Shown piece after piece: positions 29,394 through 41,240 of a stretch of DNA of 62,505 nt; within the stretch, counting starts at the first letter, position 1, and every line of letters starts with the position of its first letter. The notes beneath the pieces are model-generated. The model worked only from the letters and a program-made list of their open reading frames with translations. It did no database searches and was not told the DNA's origin. The stretch spans positions 1 through 62,505 of the forward strand of contig NZ_JABLSJ010000018.1 of assembly GCF_013618635.1 (NCBI RefSeq), read 5' to 3'. This DNA is from Thalassobacillus sp. CUG 92003 (GTDB lineage Bacteria; Bacillota; Bacilli; Bacillales; Halobacillaceae). A program made the translations under genes and the position numbers.

Positions 29394-31472
29394 TTACTCA
29401 CCAGCATTTTTCTTGATGATCTCTTCTGAGATGCTCTTCGGAACCTCTTCATAGTGGTCGAAGTGCATGGTGTACGTTCCGCGGCCTTGCGTGTTAGAAC
29501 GCAGAGCAGTCGCATAGCCGAACATCTCGGCTAGCGGAACAAATGCATTGACCAACTGAGCGTTACCGCGCGTTTCCATTCCTTCAACACGTCCGCGACG
29601 GGAAGTAACGTCACCCATGATATCTCCCATGTATTCTTCTGGAATGACAACTTCAACTTTCATCATCGGTTCAAGAAGAACTGGTTTACATTTTGACTTA
29701 GCTTCTTTAAGTGCCATTGAAGCAGCCACTTTAAAGGCCATTTCGTTGGAGTCCACATCGTGGTAAGATCCATCGAACAACGTCGCTTTGATATCGACCA
29801 TCGGATAACCGGCTAGTACGCCGTTTTCCATCGATTCTTTGATTCCGTGCTCGACTGATGGGATATATTCACGCGGAACAACACCACCGACGATTTTGTT
29901 CACAAACTCAAAGCCTGCGCCTTCTTCGTTCGGTTCGAATTTGACCCAAACGTGACCGAATTGTCCACGTCCACCAGACTGGCGGACAAACTTCCCTTCA
30001 ACATCCGCAGTTCCGCGGAATGTTTCACGGTAAGCAACTTGCGGCGCACCAATATTGGCGTCCACTTTGAACTCACGGCGCAAACGGTCAACGATGATAT
30101 CAAGGTGAAGCTCACCCATACCGGCAATGATCGTCTGGCCTGTTTCAACGTTCGTTTCCGTTTGGAAAGTCGGGTCTTCTTCGGCTAGCTTTCCAAGGGC
30201 GATCGCCATCTTATCCTGGTCTGCTTTGGATTTCGGCTCAATTGCCACTTGAATAACAGGTTCTGGGAATTCCATTGACTCAAGGATAACGTGAATCTTT
30301 TCATCACATAGTGTATCCCCTGTGCCTGTGTCTTTAAGACCAACGCCGCCTGCGATGTCCCCTGCGTAAACAGTAGAAATCTCTTCACGCGAGTTAGCGT
30401 GCATTTGCAGGATCCGACCGACACGTTCACGTTTATCCTTCGTACTGTTACGTACGTAGGATCCAGATGTCAATGTTCCGGAGTACACGCGGAAGAATGT
30501 AAGTTTACCAACGTAAGGGTCTGTTGCGACTTTAAAGGCCAATGCTGAGAATGGCGCTTCATCGTCTGCTTCGCGGGTAACTTTTTCTTCGGTACGCGGT
30601 ACGTGACCTTCAATCGGAGGAACATCTAATGGAGACGGTAGATAATCAATAACACCGTCAATCAATAGCTGTACGCCTTTGTTCTTGAAGGCTGACCCAC
30701 AGAATACAGGATAGAATTCGACGCTTAGCGTTGCTTTACGGATAGCCGCAACAAGCTCTTCGTTCGAAATTTCTTCCCCTTCAAGATATTTCATCATGAA
30801 GTCTTCATCAAAGTCCGCTACTGCTTCTACGAGCTTAGCGCGGTACTCTTCAGCTTGTTCCTTGTACTCGTCTGGAATCGGACGGGATTCAGCACGCGTA
30901 CCTAGATCATCCAGGTAATAGAAAGCTTCCATGCTGACGAGGTCGATAATCCCTTCGAAGTTGTCTTCTGCCCCGATAGGAAGTTGTACAGCGTGGGCAT
31001 TAGCTCCAAGACGTTCATTCAATGTCCCGAGGGAGTAAATGAAGTCTGCGCCGACTTTATCCATTTTGTTGACGAATACGATACGCGGAACTCCATAAGT
31101 AGTTGCCTGACGCCATACTGTTTCTGTTTGTGGTTCAACACCTGATTGAGCATCTAAAACAGCGATGGAACCGTCAAGCACACGAAGGGAACGTTCAACC
31201 TCAACAGTGAAGTCTACGTGTCCCGGAGTATCAATGATATTAATTCGGTGATTTTTCCATTGGGCTGTGGTCGCAGCAGAAGTGATGGTAATCCCACGCT
31301 CCTGTTCTTGCGCCATCCAGTCCATTTGGGAAGCTCCTTCGTGAGTTTCCCCGATTTTGTGGATACGTCCTGTATAGAAAAGAATACGTTCTGTTGCCGT
31401 TGTTTTACCGGCATCAATGTGAGCCATGATGCCGATATTACGTGTCTTTTCCAAGGAGAACTCTCTTGCCAT
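29394..31472 (-). CDS. fusA: elongation factor G
   Basis: 692 residues, B. subtilis length. GTPase motifs AHIDAGKTT (17-25), DTPGH (81-85) and NKMD (135-138) are intact, and domains II to V follow, ending at [19 protein letters not shown] drives translocation and, with RRF, ribosome recycling. It is the site of fusidic-acid resistance; no resistance change was looked for residue by residue. It lies between rpsG and tuf. Confidence 0.99.
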   Translation of the reverse strand: MAREFSLEKTRNIGIMAHIDAGKTTATERILFYTGRIHKIGETHEGASQMDWMAQEQERGITITSAATTAQWKNHRINIIDTPGHVDFTVEVERSLRVLDGSIAVLDAQSGVEPQTETVWRQATTYGVPRIVFVNKMDKVGADFIYSLGTLNERLGANAHAVQLPIGAEDNFEGIIDLVSMEAFYYLDDLGTRAESRPIPDEYKEQAEEYRAKLVEAVADFDEDFMMKYLEGEEISNEELVAAIRKATLSVEFYPVFCGSAFKNKGVQLLIDGVIDYLPSPLDVPPIEGHVPRTEEKVTREADDEAPFSALAFKVATDPYVGKLTFFRVYSGTLTSGSYVRNSTKDKRERVGRILQMHANSREEISTVYAGDIAGGVGLKDTGTGDTLCDEKIHVILESMEFPEPVIQVAIEPKSKADQDKMAIALGKLAEEDPTFQTETNVETGQTIIAGMGELHLDIIVDRLRREFKVDANIGAPQVAYRETFRGTADVEGKFVRQSGGRGQFGHVWVKFEPNEEGAGFEFVNKIVGGVVPREYIPSVEHGIKESMENGVLAGYPMVDIKATLFDGSYHDVDSNEMAFKVAASMALKEAKSKCKPVLLEPMMKVEVVIPEEYMGDIMGDVTSRRGRVEGMETRGNAQLVNAFVPLAEMFGYATALRSNTQGRGTYTMHFDHYEEVPKSISEEIIKKNAGE

Positions 31473-31516
31473 GAATCTTTCTCCTTCCTAAGTGAAAATT
31501 TTATTGGATTTCAGAT

Positions 31517-31987
31517 TTACCAACGATAGTGTGCAAATGCTTTGTTCGCTTCTGCCATTTTATGCATTTCTTCGCGACGTTTAACAGCTGCACCAGTGTT
31601 GTTAGCTGCATCCAAAATTTCGTTCGCCAGACGTTCTTCCATTGTTTTCTCACCGCGAAGACGGGCGTAATTCACAATGAAACGCAAGCCTAGTGCTTGG
31701 CGACGCTCTGGGCGTACTTCCACTGGAACCTGGTAGTTGGAACCACCGACACGGCGGGCGCGAACCTCCAATACAGGCATAACATTTTTCATTGCTTGTT
31801 CGAATGTTTCCATGGAATCATTACCGCTGCGCTCTTGAGCTAGATCGAAAGCTTTATAAAGAATCTTTTGAGCTTTTCCGCGCTGGCCGTCTACCATGAT
31901 TTGGTTGATCAAACGAGTTACAAGCTTAGATTTATAAATGGGATCTGGTAACACATCACGTTTTGCTACGGGTCCTTTACGTGGCAT
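31517..31987 (-). CDS. rpsG: 30S ribosomal protein S7
   Basis: 156 residues, B. subtilis length. [20 protein letters not shown] and [20 protein letters not shown] are diagnostic. S7 nucleates assembly of the 30S head and touches E-site tRNA. It lies between rpsL and fusA. Confidence 0.99.
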   Translation of the reverse strand: MPRKGPVAKRDVLPDPIYKSKLVTRLINQIMVDGQRGKAQKILYKAFDLAQERSGNDSMETFEQAMKNVMPVLEVRARRVGGSNYQVPVEVRPERRQALGLRFIVNYARLRGEKTMEERLANEILDAANNTGAAVKRREEMHKMAEANKAFAHYRW

Positions 31988-32036
31988 ATGTTCCCCTCCT
32001 TTCTTAACTAAATTTGAATGACATCATTAATCAATA

Positions 32037-32453
32037 CTACGCTTTTTTAGGTTTCTTCGTACCGTATTTGGAACGGCCTTGTCTACGTCCTTCTACACCT
32101 GCAGTGTCTAGGGCACCACGTACGATGTGGTAACGTACACCTGGTAAGTCCTTAACACGTCCTCCACGGATCAAAACCACGCTGTGCTCTTGCAGGTTGT
32201 GGCCGATTCCAGGAATGTAAGCTGTCACTTCAATAGCGTTCGTCAAACGAACACGTGCATACTTACGCAATGCGGAGTTAGGTTTTTTAGGAGTCAGCGT
32301 ACCTACACGCGTACAAACGCCTCTCTTTTGTGGAGAAGACTGATCTGTATGCTTTTTACGGTAGCTGTTATAACCCTTGTTAAGTGCTGGAGAGTCAGAC
32401 TTTTTACCTTTGCTTACGCGTCCTTTACGTACCAATTGATTGATTGTTGGCAT
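32037..32453 (-). CDS. rpsL: 30S ribosomal protein S12
   Basis: 138 residues, B. subtilis length. [20 protein letters not shown] and the decoding-centre loop [17 protein letters not shown] carry the streptomycin-sensitive lysine. S12 monitors codon-anticodon pairing. It follows rplGB by 99 nt with no visible terminator between. Confidence 0.99.
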   Translation of the reverse strand: MPTINQLVRKGRVSKGKKSDSPALNKGYNSYRKKHTDQSSPQKRGVCTRVGTLTPKKPNSALRKYARVRLTNAIEVTAYIPGIGHNLQEHSVVLIRGGRVKDLPGVRYHIVRGALDTAGVEGRRQGRSKYGTKKPKKA

Positions 32454-32552
32454 GTTTATTTCCTCCCTTCATGACTGTATTTTTAATACCACACATCCAG
32501 GTGGTTCATAAATGGGCAAAAAACAAAGCTTTCGCGTGTGAACGCCAAAACT

Positions 32553-32804
32553 TTATTGCTTTATCGCCACAGTAGCGGCTCTTACATCAATCCCGCAAGC
32601 TCTTCCTAGTTGTTTCATCGAATCGACTTGCTTGACTGGAATTTGCAGTTGGTCAGCCACATTCATCACTTTATCCTTTATGGCTTGATCAGCATCATCA
32701 GCCACGAGGACTTCTTCCACTTCACCATTTTTCATGGCTTTCAGTGTCTGTTTCATTCCAATTACAACTCTAGCCTTAGCCTGTGCTACTTTTTCATAAG
32801 ACAT
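32553..32804 (-). CDS. rplGB: L7Ae-family ribosome-associated protein (YbxF-like)
   Basis: 83 residues from ATG 32804 (MSYEKVAQAKARVVIG), preceded by GGAGG 8 nt upstream; a longer frame from 32843 is not supported. The L7Ae/L30e fold is shown by LVADDADQAIKDKV and QLGRACGIDVRAATVAI. The B. subtilis homologue binds K-turn RNA and associates with ribosomes. It opens the str operon, directly after a strong promoter flanked by a 12-bp inverted repeat. Confidence 0.93.
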   Translation of the reverse strand: MSYEKVAQAKARVVIGMKQTLKAMKNGEVEEVLVADDADQAIKDKVMNVADQLQIPVKQVDSMKQLGRACGIDVRAATVAIKQ

Positions 32805-32836
32805 CTTCATATCCTCCAAAGTAACATGGATAATTG

Positions 32837-32911
32837 GAAGCACCTTGATTATATTATCACTCAGCTATAGGCATGTCAACTGAATTTCATGTGATTTTTT
32901 CAAGGTGCTTC
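32837..32911. repeat. 12-bp inverted repeat enclosing the rplGB promoter
   Basis: GAAGCACCTTGA (32837-32848) and its exact complement (32900-32911) are separated by 51 bp that contain the whole -35/-10 pair. The left arm coincides with the expected start site. Confidence 0.8.
32851..32879 (-). promoter_or_regulatory. str operon (rplGB) promoter (SigA)
   Basis: Minus-strand perfect TTGACA (32874-32879), a 17-nt spacer and TAATAT (32851-32856). Confidence 0.85.
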
Positions 32912-32952
32912 GCTTAAAATCCACTGTTAACTAGCATGATCTTACTTAACTT

Positions 32953-35900
32953 TTACTGGGTGGTTTCACCTACGACCACTTCAGAAGGCGCTTCTTCCTC
33001 TTCAGGGGTGTCCGTCTTGATTTTACGGTATTTCGGCATGCCTGTTCCAGCTGGCACGAGCTTACCGAGAATAACGTTTTCTTTCAAGCCGAGCAATTCA
33101 TCACGTTTTCCTTTAATCGCTGCATCCGTAAGAACACGTGTCGTCTCCTGGAAGGATGCGGCAGATAAGAAGGAGTCCGTTTCAAGTGATGCTTTCGTAA
33201 TTCCGAGGATGACAGGGCGTCCCACGGCAGGCTGGCCGCCTTCCACCAATGCTTTATGGTTGGCTTCCTTAAACTGATGGATTTCCAGTAGTGAGCCTGG
33301 AAGGACATCTGTATCACCCGCATCAAGTACACGGATTTTACGAAGCATTTGCCGTACCATAACCTCAACGTGTTTATCTCCGATTTCAACACCTTGCATA
33401 CGGTAGACTTTTTGAACTTCTTTCAACAAGTATTCCTGTACTCCGTCAAGACCCTGTACTTTCAAGAGTTCTTTCGGATCCACGGAACCTTCTGTCAACG
33501 ACTCGCCGATTGTGACGTCATCTCCGACAGAGACTTTAAGTCTGGCACCATAAGGCGCCGTGTAGCTTCTTGTTTCAATGTCGCCTTGAACGACGATTTC
33601 ATGTTTTTCTTTAACTTCTTTAATTTCTTGTACAGTACCCGGAATCTCGGTAATGACAGCTTGACCTTTAGGATTACGCGCTTCAAACAACTCTTGGATA
33701 CGCGGCAGACCTTGTGTGATGTCGTCTCCTGCTACACCGCCAGTGTGGAAGGTACGCATTGTAAGCTGAGTACCAGGCTCACCGATGGATTGGGCAGAAA
33801 TGATACCGACTGCCTCGCCCACTTCAACTTCGTCCCCTGTCGCCAGGTTACGGCCATAGCATTTCTTACAAACGCCATGTTTCGTGTTACATGTAAAGGC
33901 TGAGCGAATCACGACAGATTCAATGCCGGAATCAACCATTTCATGAGCTGCTTCTTCAGAAATCACTTCATTTCGGCCCGTCAATACTTTTCCACTGTCT
34001 GGATGCTTCACAGTTTGGAAAGCTGTACGGCCGATGAGTCGGTCAATCAACGGCTCGATCACTTCACTGCCTTCCGTCAAGGAGCTCACTGTCAAGCCTC
34101 GATCGGTGCCGCAATCATCTTCGCGGACGATGACATCTTGGGCCACGTCGACGAGACGACGGGTCAAGTAACCGGAGTCAGCCGTCTTCAAGGCTGTGTC
34201 GGCCAGACCTTTACGAGCACCGTGAGTAGAAATAAAGTACTCAAGAACGGTTAAGCCTTCGCGGAAGCTTGATTTGATCGGAAGTTCAATGATGCGTCCA
34301 GATGGATTGGCCATTAAACCACGCATACCAGCAAGCTGGGTGAAGTTAGATGCGTTACCACGTGCTCCGGAATCACTCATCATAAAGATTGGGTTCCGTG
34401 GGTTAAGAGACTGCATCAAGCGTTCCTGGATGTCATCCTTCGCGTTCGACCACACTTCAATAACCCGATCATAACGCTCTTCTTCTGTAATGAGACCGCG
34501 ACGGAACTGCTTCAAGATACGGTCCACTTTCCCTTGGGCCTCATCTAAGATTTCTTGTTTTTCAGACAGAACCACAACGTCGGATATACCGACTGTGATA
34601 CCGGCTTTTGTAGAATAGGAGAATCCTAAGTCTTTCATGCGGTCAAGCATTTTAGACGTTTCGCTAATAGAGAAGCGTTTAAATACTTCAGCAATGATGT
34701 CGCCTAGTATGCCTTTCTTGAAAGGCCCTACTTCTTCTCGACTGGCAATCGACTCTCTGATGTTTTCACCTTTCTCTATGAAGTAGATTTCAGGTGTTTT
34801 GATCTCGAGGTTCTCTTGCGTCGGCTCGTTAATGTAAGGGAACGAGTTAGGCAACATTTCGTTGAAAATCAACTTACCGACTGTTGTCGTCAGCAACTGT
34901 TGATTTTGTTTTTCTGTGAACGTTTCATTCCCTAAGGAACCAGCGTAAACAGCCACTCTTGTGTGAAGGTGGACGTACCCGTTCTGATAGGCCATCAAGG
35001 CTTCATTCAGATCCTTGAATACCATTCCTTCACCGACTGCATTGGCACGTTCAAGCGTCAAGTAGTAGTTACCCAGCACCATATCCTGGGAAGGTGTAAC
35101 GACCGGTTTTCCATCCTTAGGATTCAAGATGTTCTGAGCAGCAAGCATCAAGATGCGTGCTTCAGCCTGTGCTTCAGCGGAAAGCGGTACGTGTACAGCC
35201 ATCTGGTCCCCATCAAAGTCAGCGTTGTAAGCTGTACATACGAGTGGGTGAAGCCGGATGGCCCTGCCTTCGATCAAGACAGGTTCGAACGCCTGAATAC
35301 CTAAACGGTGCAATGTTGGCGCACGGTTCAAGAGGACGGGGTGTTCACGGATCACTTCTTCAAGCACGTCCCAGACCTCTGGATGGATCCGTTCAATTTT
35401 GCGTTTGGCGGACTTGATATTATGAGCTAATCCACGCTCGACTAATTCTTTCATAACAAATGGTTTGAAGAGTTCCAACGCCATTTCTTTCGGAAGCCCG
35501 ACTTGATACATTTTCAAGTTCGGTCCGACGACGATAACGGAACGACCGGAATAGTCGACACGTTTACCGAGCAGGTTCTGACGGAAACGACCTTGCTTCC
35601 CTTTTAACATATGTGATAAGGATTTTAATGGTCGATTACCCGGACCAGTAACAGGACGGCCGCGGCGACCGTTATCGATCATGGCATCGACAGCTTCCTG
35701 AAGCATACGTTTCTCGTTTTGCACGATAATGGTCGGTGCTCCAAGATCCAGCAGTCGCTTCAAACGATTGTTACGGTTAATGACACGACGATAAAGATCA
35801 TTCAGATCTGATGTAGCGAAACGGCCGCCATCGAGTTGAACCATCGGGCGCAACTCGGGAGGAATGACCGGCAGCACATCAAGAATCATCCAGGAAGGAT

Positions 35901-36564
35901 CATTTCCGGAATGACGGAATGACTCCAACACTTCAAGGCGCTTGATCGCACGTGTGCGACGTTGACCTTGTGCTGTTTTCAATTCCTCTTTTAATGCTTC
36001 TACTTCTTTATCGAGGTCGATAACTTCTAATAGCTTGCGAATCGCCTCGGCACCCATTGCCGCTTGGAAGCCTTTCCCATACTTCTCGCGATAGGCACGG
36101 TATTCCTTTTCAGAGAGAAGTTGTTTTCTCTCCAGAGCAGTTTCACCGGGCTCCGTTACGATATAAGCTGCGAAATAAATCACTTCTTCCAGCGCCCGTG
36201 GTGACATGTCAAGGACAAGTCCCATACGGCTCGGGATACCTTTGAAGTACCAAATGTGCGAAACAGGAGCAGCTAACTCCAAGTGGCCCATACGTTCACG
36301 GCGCACTTTAGCTTTCGTTACTTCTACACCGCAACGGTCACAGACGATCCCTTTGTAACGAACACGCTTATATTTTCCGCAGTGGCATTCCCAGTCCTTT
36401 TGCGGACCGAAAATACGTTCACAGAATAAGCCGTCCTTTTCAGGTTTCAACGTACGATAGTTGATGGTTTCTGGTTTCTTGACTTCACCGAAAGACCATG
36501 ATCTGATCTTATCGGATGAAGCCAAGCCAATCTTCATATACTCAAAGTTATTAACATCTAGCAA
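32953..36564 (-). CDS. rpoC: DNA-directed RNA polymerase beta' subunit
   Basis: 1203 residues when started at TTG 36564, which has GGGAGG 8 nt upstream and matches the B. subtilis start ([10 protein letters not shown]); the longer frame from ATG 36606 covers that ribosome binding site. The zinc ribbon CHCGKY with CDRCG is near the N-terminus, the catalytic [12 protein letters not shown] holds the three magnesium-binding aspartates, and the second cysteine cluster [15 protein letters not shown] is downstream. The trigger loop and bridge helix regions are intact. It lies 72 nt after rpoB. Confidence 0.98.
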   Translation of the reverse strand: MLDVNNFEYMKIGLASSDKIRSWSFGEVKKPETINYRTLKPEKDGLFCERIFGPQKDWECHCGKYKRVRYKGIVCDRCGVEVTKAKVRRERMGHLELAAPVSHIWYFKGIPSRMGLVLDMSPRALEEVIYFAAYIVTEPGETALERKQLLSEKEYRAYREKYGKGFQAAMGAEAIRKLLEVIDLDKEVEALKEELKTAQGQRRTRAIKRLEVLESFRHSGNDPSWMILDVLPVIPPELRPMVQLDGGRFATSDLNDLYRRVINRNNRLKRLLDLGAPTIIVQNEKRMLQEAVDAMIDNGRRGRPVTGPGNRPLKSLSHMLKGKQGRFRQNLLGKRVDYSGRSVIVVGPNLKMYQVGLPKEMALELFKPFVMKELVERGLAHNIKSAKRKIERIHPEVWDVLEEVIREHPVLLNRAPTLHRLGIQAFEPVLIEGRAIRLHPLVCTAYNADFDGDQMAVHVPLSAEAQAEARILMLAAQNILNPKDGKPVVTPSQDMVLGNYYLTLERANAVGEGMVFKDLNEALMAYQNGYVHLHTRVAVYAGSLGNETFTEKQNQQLLTTTVGKLIFNEMLPNSFPYINEPTQENLEIKTPEIYFIEKGENIRESIASREEVGPFKKGILGDIIAEVFKRFSISETSKMLDRMKDLGFSYSTKAGITVGISDVVVLSEKQEILDEAQGKVDRILKQFRRGLITEEERYDRVIEVWSNAKDDIQERLMQSLNPRNPIFMMSDSGARGNASNFTQLAGMRGLMANPSGRIIELPIKSSFREGLTVLEYFISTHGARKGLADTALKTADSGYLTRRLVDVAQDVIVREDDCGTDRGLTVSSLTEGSEVIEPLIDRLIGRTAFQTVKHPDSGKVLTGRNEVISEEAAHEMVDSGIESVVIRSAFTCNTKHGVCKKCYGRNLATGDEVEVGEAVGIISAQSIGEPGTQLTMRTFHTGGVAGDDITQGLPRIQELFEARNPKGQAVITEIPGTVQEIKEVKEKHEIVVQGDIETRSYTAPYGARLKVSVGDDVTIGESLTEGSVDPKELLKVQGLDGVQEYLLKEVQKVYRMQGVEIGDKHVEVMVRQMLRKIRVLDAGDTDVLPGSLLEIHQFKEANHKALVEGGQPAVGRPVILGITKASLETDSFLSAASFQETTRVLTDAAIKGKRDELLGLKENVILGKLVPAGTGMPKYRKIKTDTPEEEEAPSEVVVGETTQ

Positions 36565-36636
36565 GGGGCTTACCTCCCTTTTTAGTATCCAGGTTTCCCT
36601 AAGCAAAGAGCAGCATGTTCATGCGGTTAAGTCGAT

Positions 36637-39600
36637 CTATAAATCATCTTCGAAGCTTAATGTTTCTTCAGCTTTCGTTTGCTCTTCCTCAATATCACGT
36701 ATTTCGATCTCTTCTTCATCACCGGAAAGGATTTTCACATCCATTCCTAAGCTCTGCAGTTCTTTGATCAGAACTTTGAAGGACTCTGGAACGCCCGGTT
36801 CAGGAATGTTATCACCTTTGACGATCGCTTCGTACGTTTTGACACGTCCGACCACGTCATCGGATTTTACCGTTAAGATTTCCTGCAGGGTATATGCAGC
36901 GCCATAAGCTTCAAGCGCCCATACTTCCATTTCACCAAAACGCTGACCGCCAAATTGCGCTTTACCGCCAAGCGGCTGCTGGGTGACGAGAGAGTAAGGC
37001 CCGGTAGAACGAGCGTGCAATTTATCATCAACCATGTGAGCCAGTTTGATCATATACATGACCCCGACTGATACACGGTTATCAAACGGTTCACCTGTGC
37101 GACCATCGTATAGGACTGTCTTGGCGTCGCGAGGCATGCCCGCTTCTTCAAGTGTTTCCCATACGTCTTCTTCACGGGCTCCGTCAAATACCGGCGTGGC
37201 GACTCGTATGCCAAGCTCACGAGCAGCCATTCCGAGATGAAGTTCCAAGACCTGACCGATATTCATACGTGACGGAACACCCAGAGGGTTCAACATAACG
37301 TCGACCGGCGTACCATCAGGCAGGAATGGCATATCTTCTTCAGGGAGTATTTTAGAAATGACACCTTTGTTACCGTGACGGCCTGCCATTTTGTCCCCTT
37401 CGGATATTTTACGTTTCTGAACGATATAAGCACGAACGAGCTGGTTGACACCTGGCGGCAGTTCATCATCATCTTCACGGTTAAAGATCTTAACATCAAG
37501 TACTATGCCACCTGCACCGTGAGGTACTCTGAGCGACGTGTCACGCACTTCTCGGGCTTTTTCACCGAAAATAGCATGAAGTAAGCGCTCTTCTGCGGAA
37601 AGCTCCGTTACGCCTTTTGGTGTTACCTTCCCGACAAGCAGGTCACCGTCACTTACTTCTGCACCCACTCTAATGATGCCGCGCTCATCTAGATCACGAA
37701 GGGCGTCTTCCCCAACGTTCGGAATATCACGCGTGATTTCTTCTGGTCCTAGCTTGGTATCACGAGCTTCAGATTCATATTCTTCAACGTGAATCGAGGT
37801 ATAAACGTCATCTTTCACGAGACGTTCACTCATGATCACCGCGTCTTCATAGTTATAACCATCCCACGTCATAAATGCTACAAGTGGGTTTTGACCTAAG
37901 GCCAATTCACCCATATCCATGGAAGGTCCATCAGCAAGGATTTCGCCTATCTTCACATGGTCACCCTTGGATACGATCGGACGCTGGTTGTAGCATGTGC
38001 CTTGGTTGGAACGGACAAATTTCTGCAAGCGATAGCGATCAAGGTCGCCTTCGACTTGTTTGCCCTCAACATCAGACACGCGGCGAACAAGGACTTCTTT
38101 CGCCTCGACGCGCTCTACGATTCCCTCATGTTGGCAAAGGACAGCAGCACCGGAGTCTTTACCAGAGACATATTCCATCCCTGTACCAACGGTTGGTGCA
38201 TCAGGCTGGAGCAATGGCACTGCTTGACGCTGCATGTTAGCACCCATCAAGGAACGGTTGGAGTCATCATTCTCCAAGAATGGGATGCAAGCTGTCGCGG
38301 CAGAGACCACCTGTTTTGGTGATACGTCCATATAATCGAGACGATCACGCTTCACCACGGTGTTCTCCCCTCGGAAACGGGCGATAACTTCTTCATCTGT
38401 AAAGAAGCCATCCTCTTCTAATCGTGCGTTCGCCTGAGCCACAACATAATTATCTTCTTCATCAGCCGTGAGATAATCAAATTGAGACGTCACTTTATTG
38501 GTGTCAGGGTCAACACGGCGGTAAGGGGTCTCAATGAAGCCGAACTCATTCACCTTCGCATAGGAAGATAGTGAGTTGATCAACCCGATGTTCGGTCCTT
38601 CCGGCGTTTCTATCGGACACATCCGGCCATAGTGAGAGTAGTGGACGTCACGCACTTCAAAACCGGCGCGTTCACGTGTCAGGCCACCAGGCCCTAATGC
38701 TGATAAACGGCGTTTATGGGTCAATTCAGCCAACGGATTGGTCTGATCCATAAACTGCGATAGTTGGGAACTGCCGAAGAACTCTTTGATGGATGCGATC
38801 ACCGGACGGATGTTAATCAACTGCTGAGGTGTAATAGATGAAGTATCTTGGATTGACATCCGTTCACGCACAACGCGCTCCATACGGGAGAGACCAATTC
38901 TGAATTGGTTTTGCAACAATTCACCCACAGAACGAAGGCGACGGTTACCCAGATGGTCAATATCATCTGTTCCACCGACTTTGTGGAGTAAATTAAAGAA
39001 ATAACTGACCGCTGATAGAATGTCAGCCGGCATGATGTTCTTCACGTTATGGTCAATATTAGCGTTACCAATCACGTTAATAGAACGTTCGCCTTCAGGA
39101 TCAGTCGGATCCACTATTTTCACAGATTGAATGCGAATTTCATCATCTAAAACGCCATCAACTGGTTCGAGCGTTTGTTCACTCAAGTCGGACTCATCGT
39201 TTTCAAAATAAGGGATCAGCTTATTCAGTAAACGGCGGTCGATTTTGTCCCCTTTTTCTGCCAACACTTCACCCGTTTCAGGGTCTACTAGTGTTTCAGC
39301 AAGGGTTTGGTTGAACAAGCGATTTTGAATGTTCGCCTTCTTGTTCATCTTATAGCGTCCTACGCGTGCCAGATCATAACGTTTCGGATCAAAGAAACGT
39401 GATACGAGTAAGCTTTTAGCATTATCCACTGTCGGCGGCTCGCCTGGACGTAGACGTTCGTATATTTCTAATAACGCTTTTTCACTATTTTCAGTGTTAT
39501 CTTTTTCTAGCGTTTTCTTGAGATATTCATTATCACCGATGAGGTCGATGATTTCTTGATCGGTTCCGAACCCAAGCGCACGCAAAAGAACCGTAATCGG

Positions 39601-40170
39601 TAGTTTACGCGTACGGTCAATTCGAACATGCACCACATCTTTTGCATCTGTTTCAAATTCCAGCCAAGCTCCACGGTTCGGTATGACCGTTGCCGTGTGC
39701 GCCCGTTTGCCATTTTTATCGATCTTGCTATTGAAATAAAGGCCTGGAGAACGGACCAGCTGCGATACAATGACGCGTTCGGCACCATTGATTATAAATG
39801 TTCCTGTATCGGTCATTAACGGGAAATCTCCCATAAATACTTCTTGCTCTTTCACTTCGCCTGTTTCATTGTTTAGCAGACGAACTTTCACACGAAGCGG
39901 CGCATTGTACGTCACATCGCGATCCTTGGACTCATCTACAGGATACTTAGGTTCTCCTAGACTATAATCCACGAATTCTAAAGATAGATTGCCTGTGAAG
40001 TCTTCAATTGGTGAAATGTCCGCAAACATTTCTTTTAACCCTTCGTGAAGGAACCAATCATAGGAAGCCGTTTGAATCTCTATTAGATTCGGCAAATCCA
40101 AAACTTCACTGATGCGCGCATAGCTTCTGCGTTGGCGGTGTCGTCCGTACTGAACTAGTTGACCTGTCAA
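36637..40170 (-). CDS. rpoB: DNA-directed RNA polymerase beta subunit
   Basis: 1177 residues when started at TTG 40170 ([17 protein letters not shown]), as in B. subtilis. GAGGGG lies 8 nt upstream; a GTG three codons earlier overlaps that site and is the alternative. The rifampicin cluster [19 protein letters not shown], then [17 protein letters not shown], has the sensitive-type residues. The C-terminal [20 protein letters not shown] segment is conserved. The protein is about 16 residues shorter than the B. subtilis one, partly at its acidic tail and in the segment around residue 330. A 300-nt leader precedes it. Confidence 0.98.
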   Translation of the reverse strand: MTGQLVQYGRHRQRRSYARISEVLDLPNLIEIQTASYDWFLHEGLKEMFADISPIEDFTGNLSLEFVDYSLGEPKYPVDESKDRDVTYNAPLRVKVRLLNNETGEVKEQEVFMGDFPLMTDTGTFIINGAERVIVSQLVRSPGLYFNSKIDKNGKRAHTATVIPNRGAWLEFETDAKDVVHVRIDRTRKLPITVLLRALGFGTDQEIIDLIGDNEYLKKTLEKDNTENSEKALLEIYERLRPGEPPTVDNAKSLLVSRFFDPKRYDLARVGRYKMNKKANIQNRLFNQTLAETLVDPETGEVLAEKGDKIDRRLLNKLIPYFENDESDLSEQTLEPVDGVLDDEIRIQSVKIVDPTDPEGERSINVIGNANIDHNVKNIMPADILSAVSYFFNLLHKVGGTDDIDHLGNRRLRSVGELLQNQFRIGLSRMERVVRERMSIQDTSSITPQQLINIRPVIASIKEFFGSSQLSQFMDQTNPLAELTHKRRLSALGPGGLTRERAGFEVRDVHYSHYGRMCPIETPEGPNIGLINSLSSYAKVNEFGFIETPYRRVDPDTNKVTSQFDYLTADEEDNYVVAQANARLEEDGFFTDEEVIARFRGENTVVKRDRLDYMDVSPKQVVSAATACIPFLENDDSNRSLMGANMQRQAVPLLQPDAPTVGTGMEYVSGKDSGAAVLCQHEGIVERVEAKEVLVRRVSDVEGKQVEGDLDRYRLQKFVRSNQGTCYNQRPIVSKGDHVKIGEILADGPSMDMGELALGQNPLVAFMTWDGYNYEDAVIMSERLVKDDVYTSIHVEEYESEARDTKLGPEEITRDIPNVGEDALRDLDERGIIRVGAEVSDGDLLVGKVTPKGVTELSAEERLLHAIFGEKAREVRDTSLRVPHGAGGIVLDVKIFNREDDDELPPGVNQLVRAYIVQKRKISEGDKMAGRHGNKGVISKILPEEDMPFLPDGTPVDVMLNPLGVPSRMNIGQVLELHLGMAARELGIRVATPVFDGAREEDVWETLEEAGMPRDAKTVLYDGRTGEPFDNRVSVGVMYMIKLAHMVDDKLHARSTGPYSLVTQQPLGGKAQFGGQRFGEMEVWALEAYGAAYTLQEILTVKSDDVVGRVKTYEAIVKGDNIPEPGVPESFKVLIKELQSLGMDVKILSGDEEEIEIRDIEEEQTKAEETLSFEDDL

Positions 40171-40325
40171 CTGCTTCACCCCTCAAATCAAGCGTAATAT
40201 TAACGTAAAAAATGGTCCGGCAAAGACATGCCGAACAGGCTTGCATAGGCTATAAAACTGCCTCACAAGCAATGTATATAGGCATTCGTATATGACGAAT
40301 GGTTCTTCATTTCTCTCTAACGTTA

Positions 40326-40361
40326 GACAAAAAAGAAAAAGGGTTTTTTAGGTAAAAAACC
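40326..40361 (-). terminator. terminator-like hairpin in the rpoB leader
   Basis: Minus-strand GGTTTTTT/AAAAAACC around a 4-nt loop, followed by CTTTTTCTTTTTTG. The stem is AU-rich and weak, but the T tract is strong. Its 5' arm overlaps the last codons of the leader ORF. It may also serve ybxB read-through. Confidence 0.65.
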
Positions 40362-40392
40362 ACGTTTCGTTCTGCATGTTTGATTTTACCAT
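40348..40392 (-). CDS. 14-codon leader peptide upstream of rpoB
   Basis: MVKSNMQNETWFFT, with a near-perfect ribosome binding site (AAAGGAGGG, 5 nt before the ATG). The Trp and following codons lie in the 5' arm of the terminator-like hairpin, and the stop codon is in its loop. A ribosome on codons 9-14 would keep that hairpin from forming. It is therefore a candidate regulatory ORF. No homologue is known to me. Confidence 0.55.
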   Translation of the reverse strand: MVKSNMQNETWFFT

Positions 40393-40470
40393 TCTTACCC
40401 TCCTTTAATGATTTCATACATATAAGTGCAAAAAAACCTTGACAAAGAAAGGGCATATTGGCATTTGTCT

Positions 40471-40499
40471 ATACTACCACACTGAAAAATGGTAGTCAA
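40471..40499 (-). promoter_or_regulatory. rpoB promoter (SigA)
   Basis: Minus-strand TTGACT (40494-40499), a 17-nt spacer and TAGTAT (40471-40476); the -35 overlaps the ybxB stop codon. A second, weaker pair TTGTCA/TATGTA lies at 40417-40445. Confidence 0.65.
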
Positions 40500-41098
40500 T
40501 CCTTTTTCATTTTCAAAACATAGTAGCCTTTTTTTCTCGTCATCACATGAACTTCTCCGAATAATTCTTCTAGTTTCTGCTTGGCAGAAGGGGCGCCCTG
40601 CTTCTTTTGTATAACGACCCATAACTCACCTTGAGACCGGAGCGCTTCATAGGATTCCGAAAACATGTTATGCACGACCGCCTTGCCTGCCCGAATCGGA
40701 GGGTTTGTCAAAATGGCGGCAAATGATCGGCCTTCCAGCTGCTTAAAACGATCGCTCTCTAAAATTTCAACGTTGGAAACCGCGTTATCGCGGGCGTTCC
40801 GTTCGGCGAGCTGTAAAGCCCGCTCATTCACATCCACCATGACCACTTTTCGATCAGGCGAACGTTTAGCAATAGCGATACCGATCGGGCCATATCCACA
40901 GCCCAAATCAAGCAAATCACCGGCTACGTCTGGTTCACGAAATGTTTCAATTAATAAACGGGAACCAAAGTCGACCTCGCGTTTAGAAAATACTGCATGA
41001 TCAGTTGTCATGTGCAGGCTGTGACCTGCCAGTTTGACAGGAAATGTCCATTCATCACTTCCAGCTTCTGTTTGTTTAGAGAAATAATGCTCCGACAT
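40496..41098 (-). CDS. ybxB: class I SAM-dependent methyltransferase (RsmC-like, YbxB family)
   Basis: 200 residues. The SAM-binding motif LLDLGCGYGPIGIAIA is at about 62-77, an acidic VMVDVNERA follows, and the catalytic NPPIRAGK is typical of N2-guanine methyltransferases acting on 16S rRNA (RsmC/RlmG group). The gene sits between rplL and rpoB as in B. subtilis. The exact target nucleotide in Bacilli is not established to my knowledge. Confidence 0.88.
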   Translation of the reverse strand: MSEHYFSKQTEAGSDEWTFPVKLAGHSLHMTTDHAVFSKREVDFGSRLLIETFREPDVAGDLLDLGCGYGPIGIAIAKRSPDRKVVMVDVNERALQLAERNARDNAVSNVEILESDRFKQLEGRSFAAILTNPPIRAGKAVVHNMFSESYEALRSQGELWVVIQKKQGAPSAKQKLEELFGEVHVMTRKKGYYVLKMKKD

Positions 41099-41187
41099 TC
41101 ATTTCACCCACTTTCACCCTGACCTGATCTTTCAAGGTTCTCTCTTGATGATTAATCAACACCAGACTCACAAAACCTTTTTCAAAG

Positions 41188-41221
41188 GAAAAATAAAGCC
41201 CGCCGATTAACAGCGAGCTTT
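41188..41221 (-). terminator. terminator after rplL
   Basis: Minus-strand stem AAAGCTCGC/GCGGGCTTT with a wobble pair, followed by ATTTTT. It separates rplJL from ybxB-rpoBC. Confidence 0.8.
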
Positions 41222-41240
41222 TACCTTATATCTTGATCGC

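Larger units (their letters stand above)
40171..40470 (-). promoter_or_regulatory. long rpoB leader
   Basis: About 300 nt of untranslated leader between the promoter and rpoB. It contains the 14-codon ORF (40348-40392) overlapped by a terminator-like hairpin, then hairpin CATTCG/CGAATG and a stem around TTCGGCATG and TTTGCCGGA nearer to rpoB. This explains the 325-base gap between ybxB and rpoB. Confidence 0.65.

Noticed and set aside
38600-38760. Possible rifampicin-resistance change in rpoB
   Set aside because: The visible cluster residues ([15 protein letters not shown] and [12 protein letters not shown]) are the normal sensitive type.
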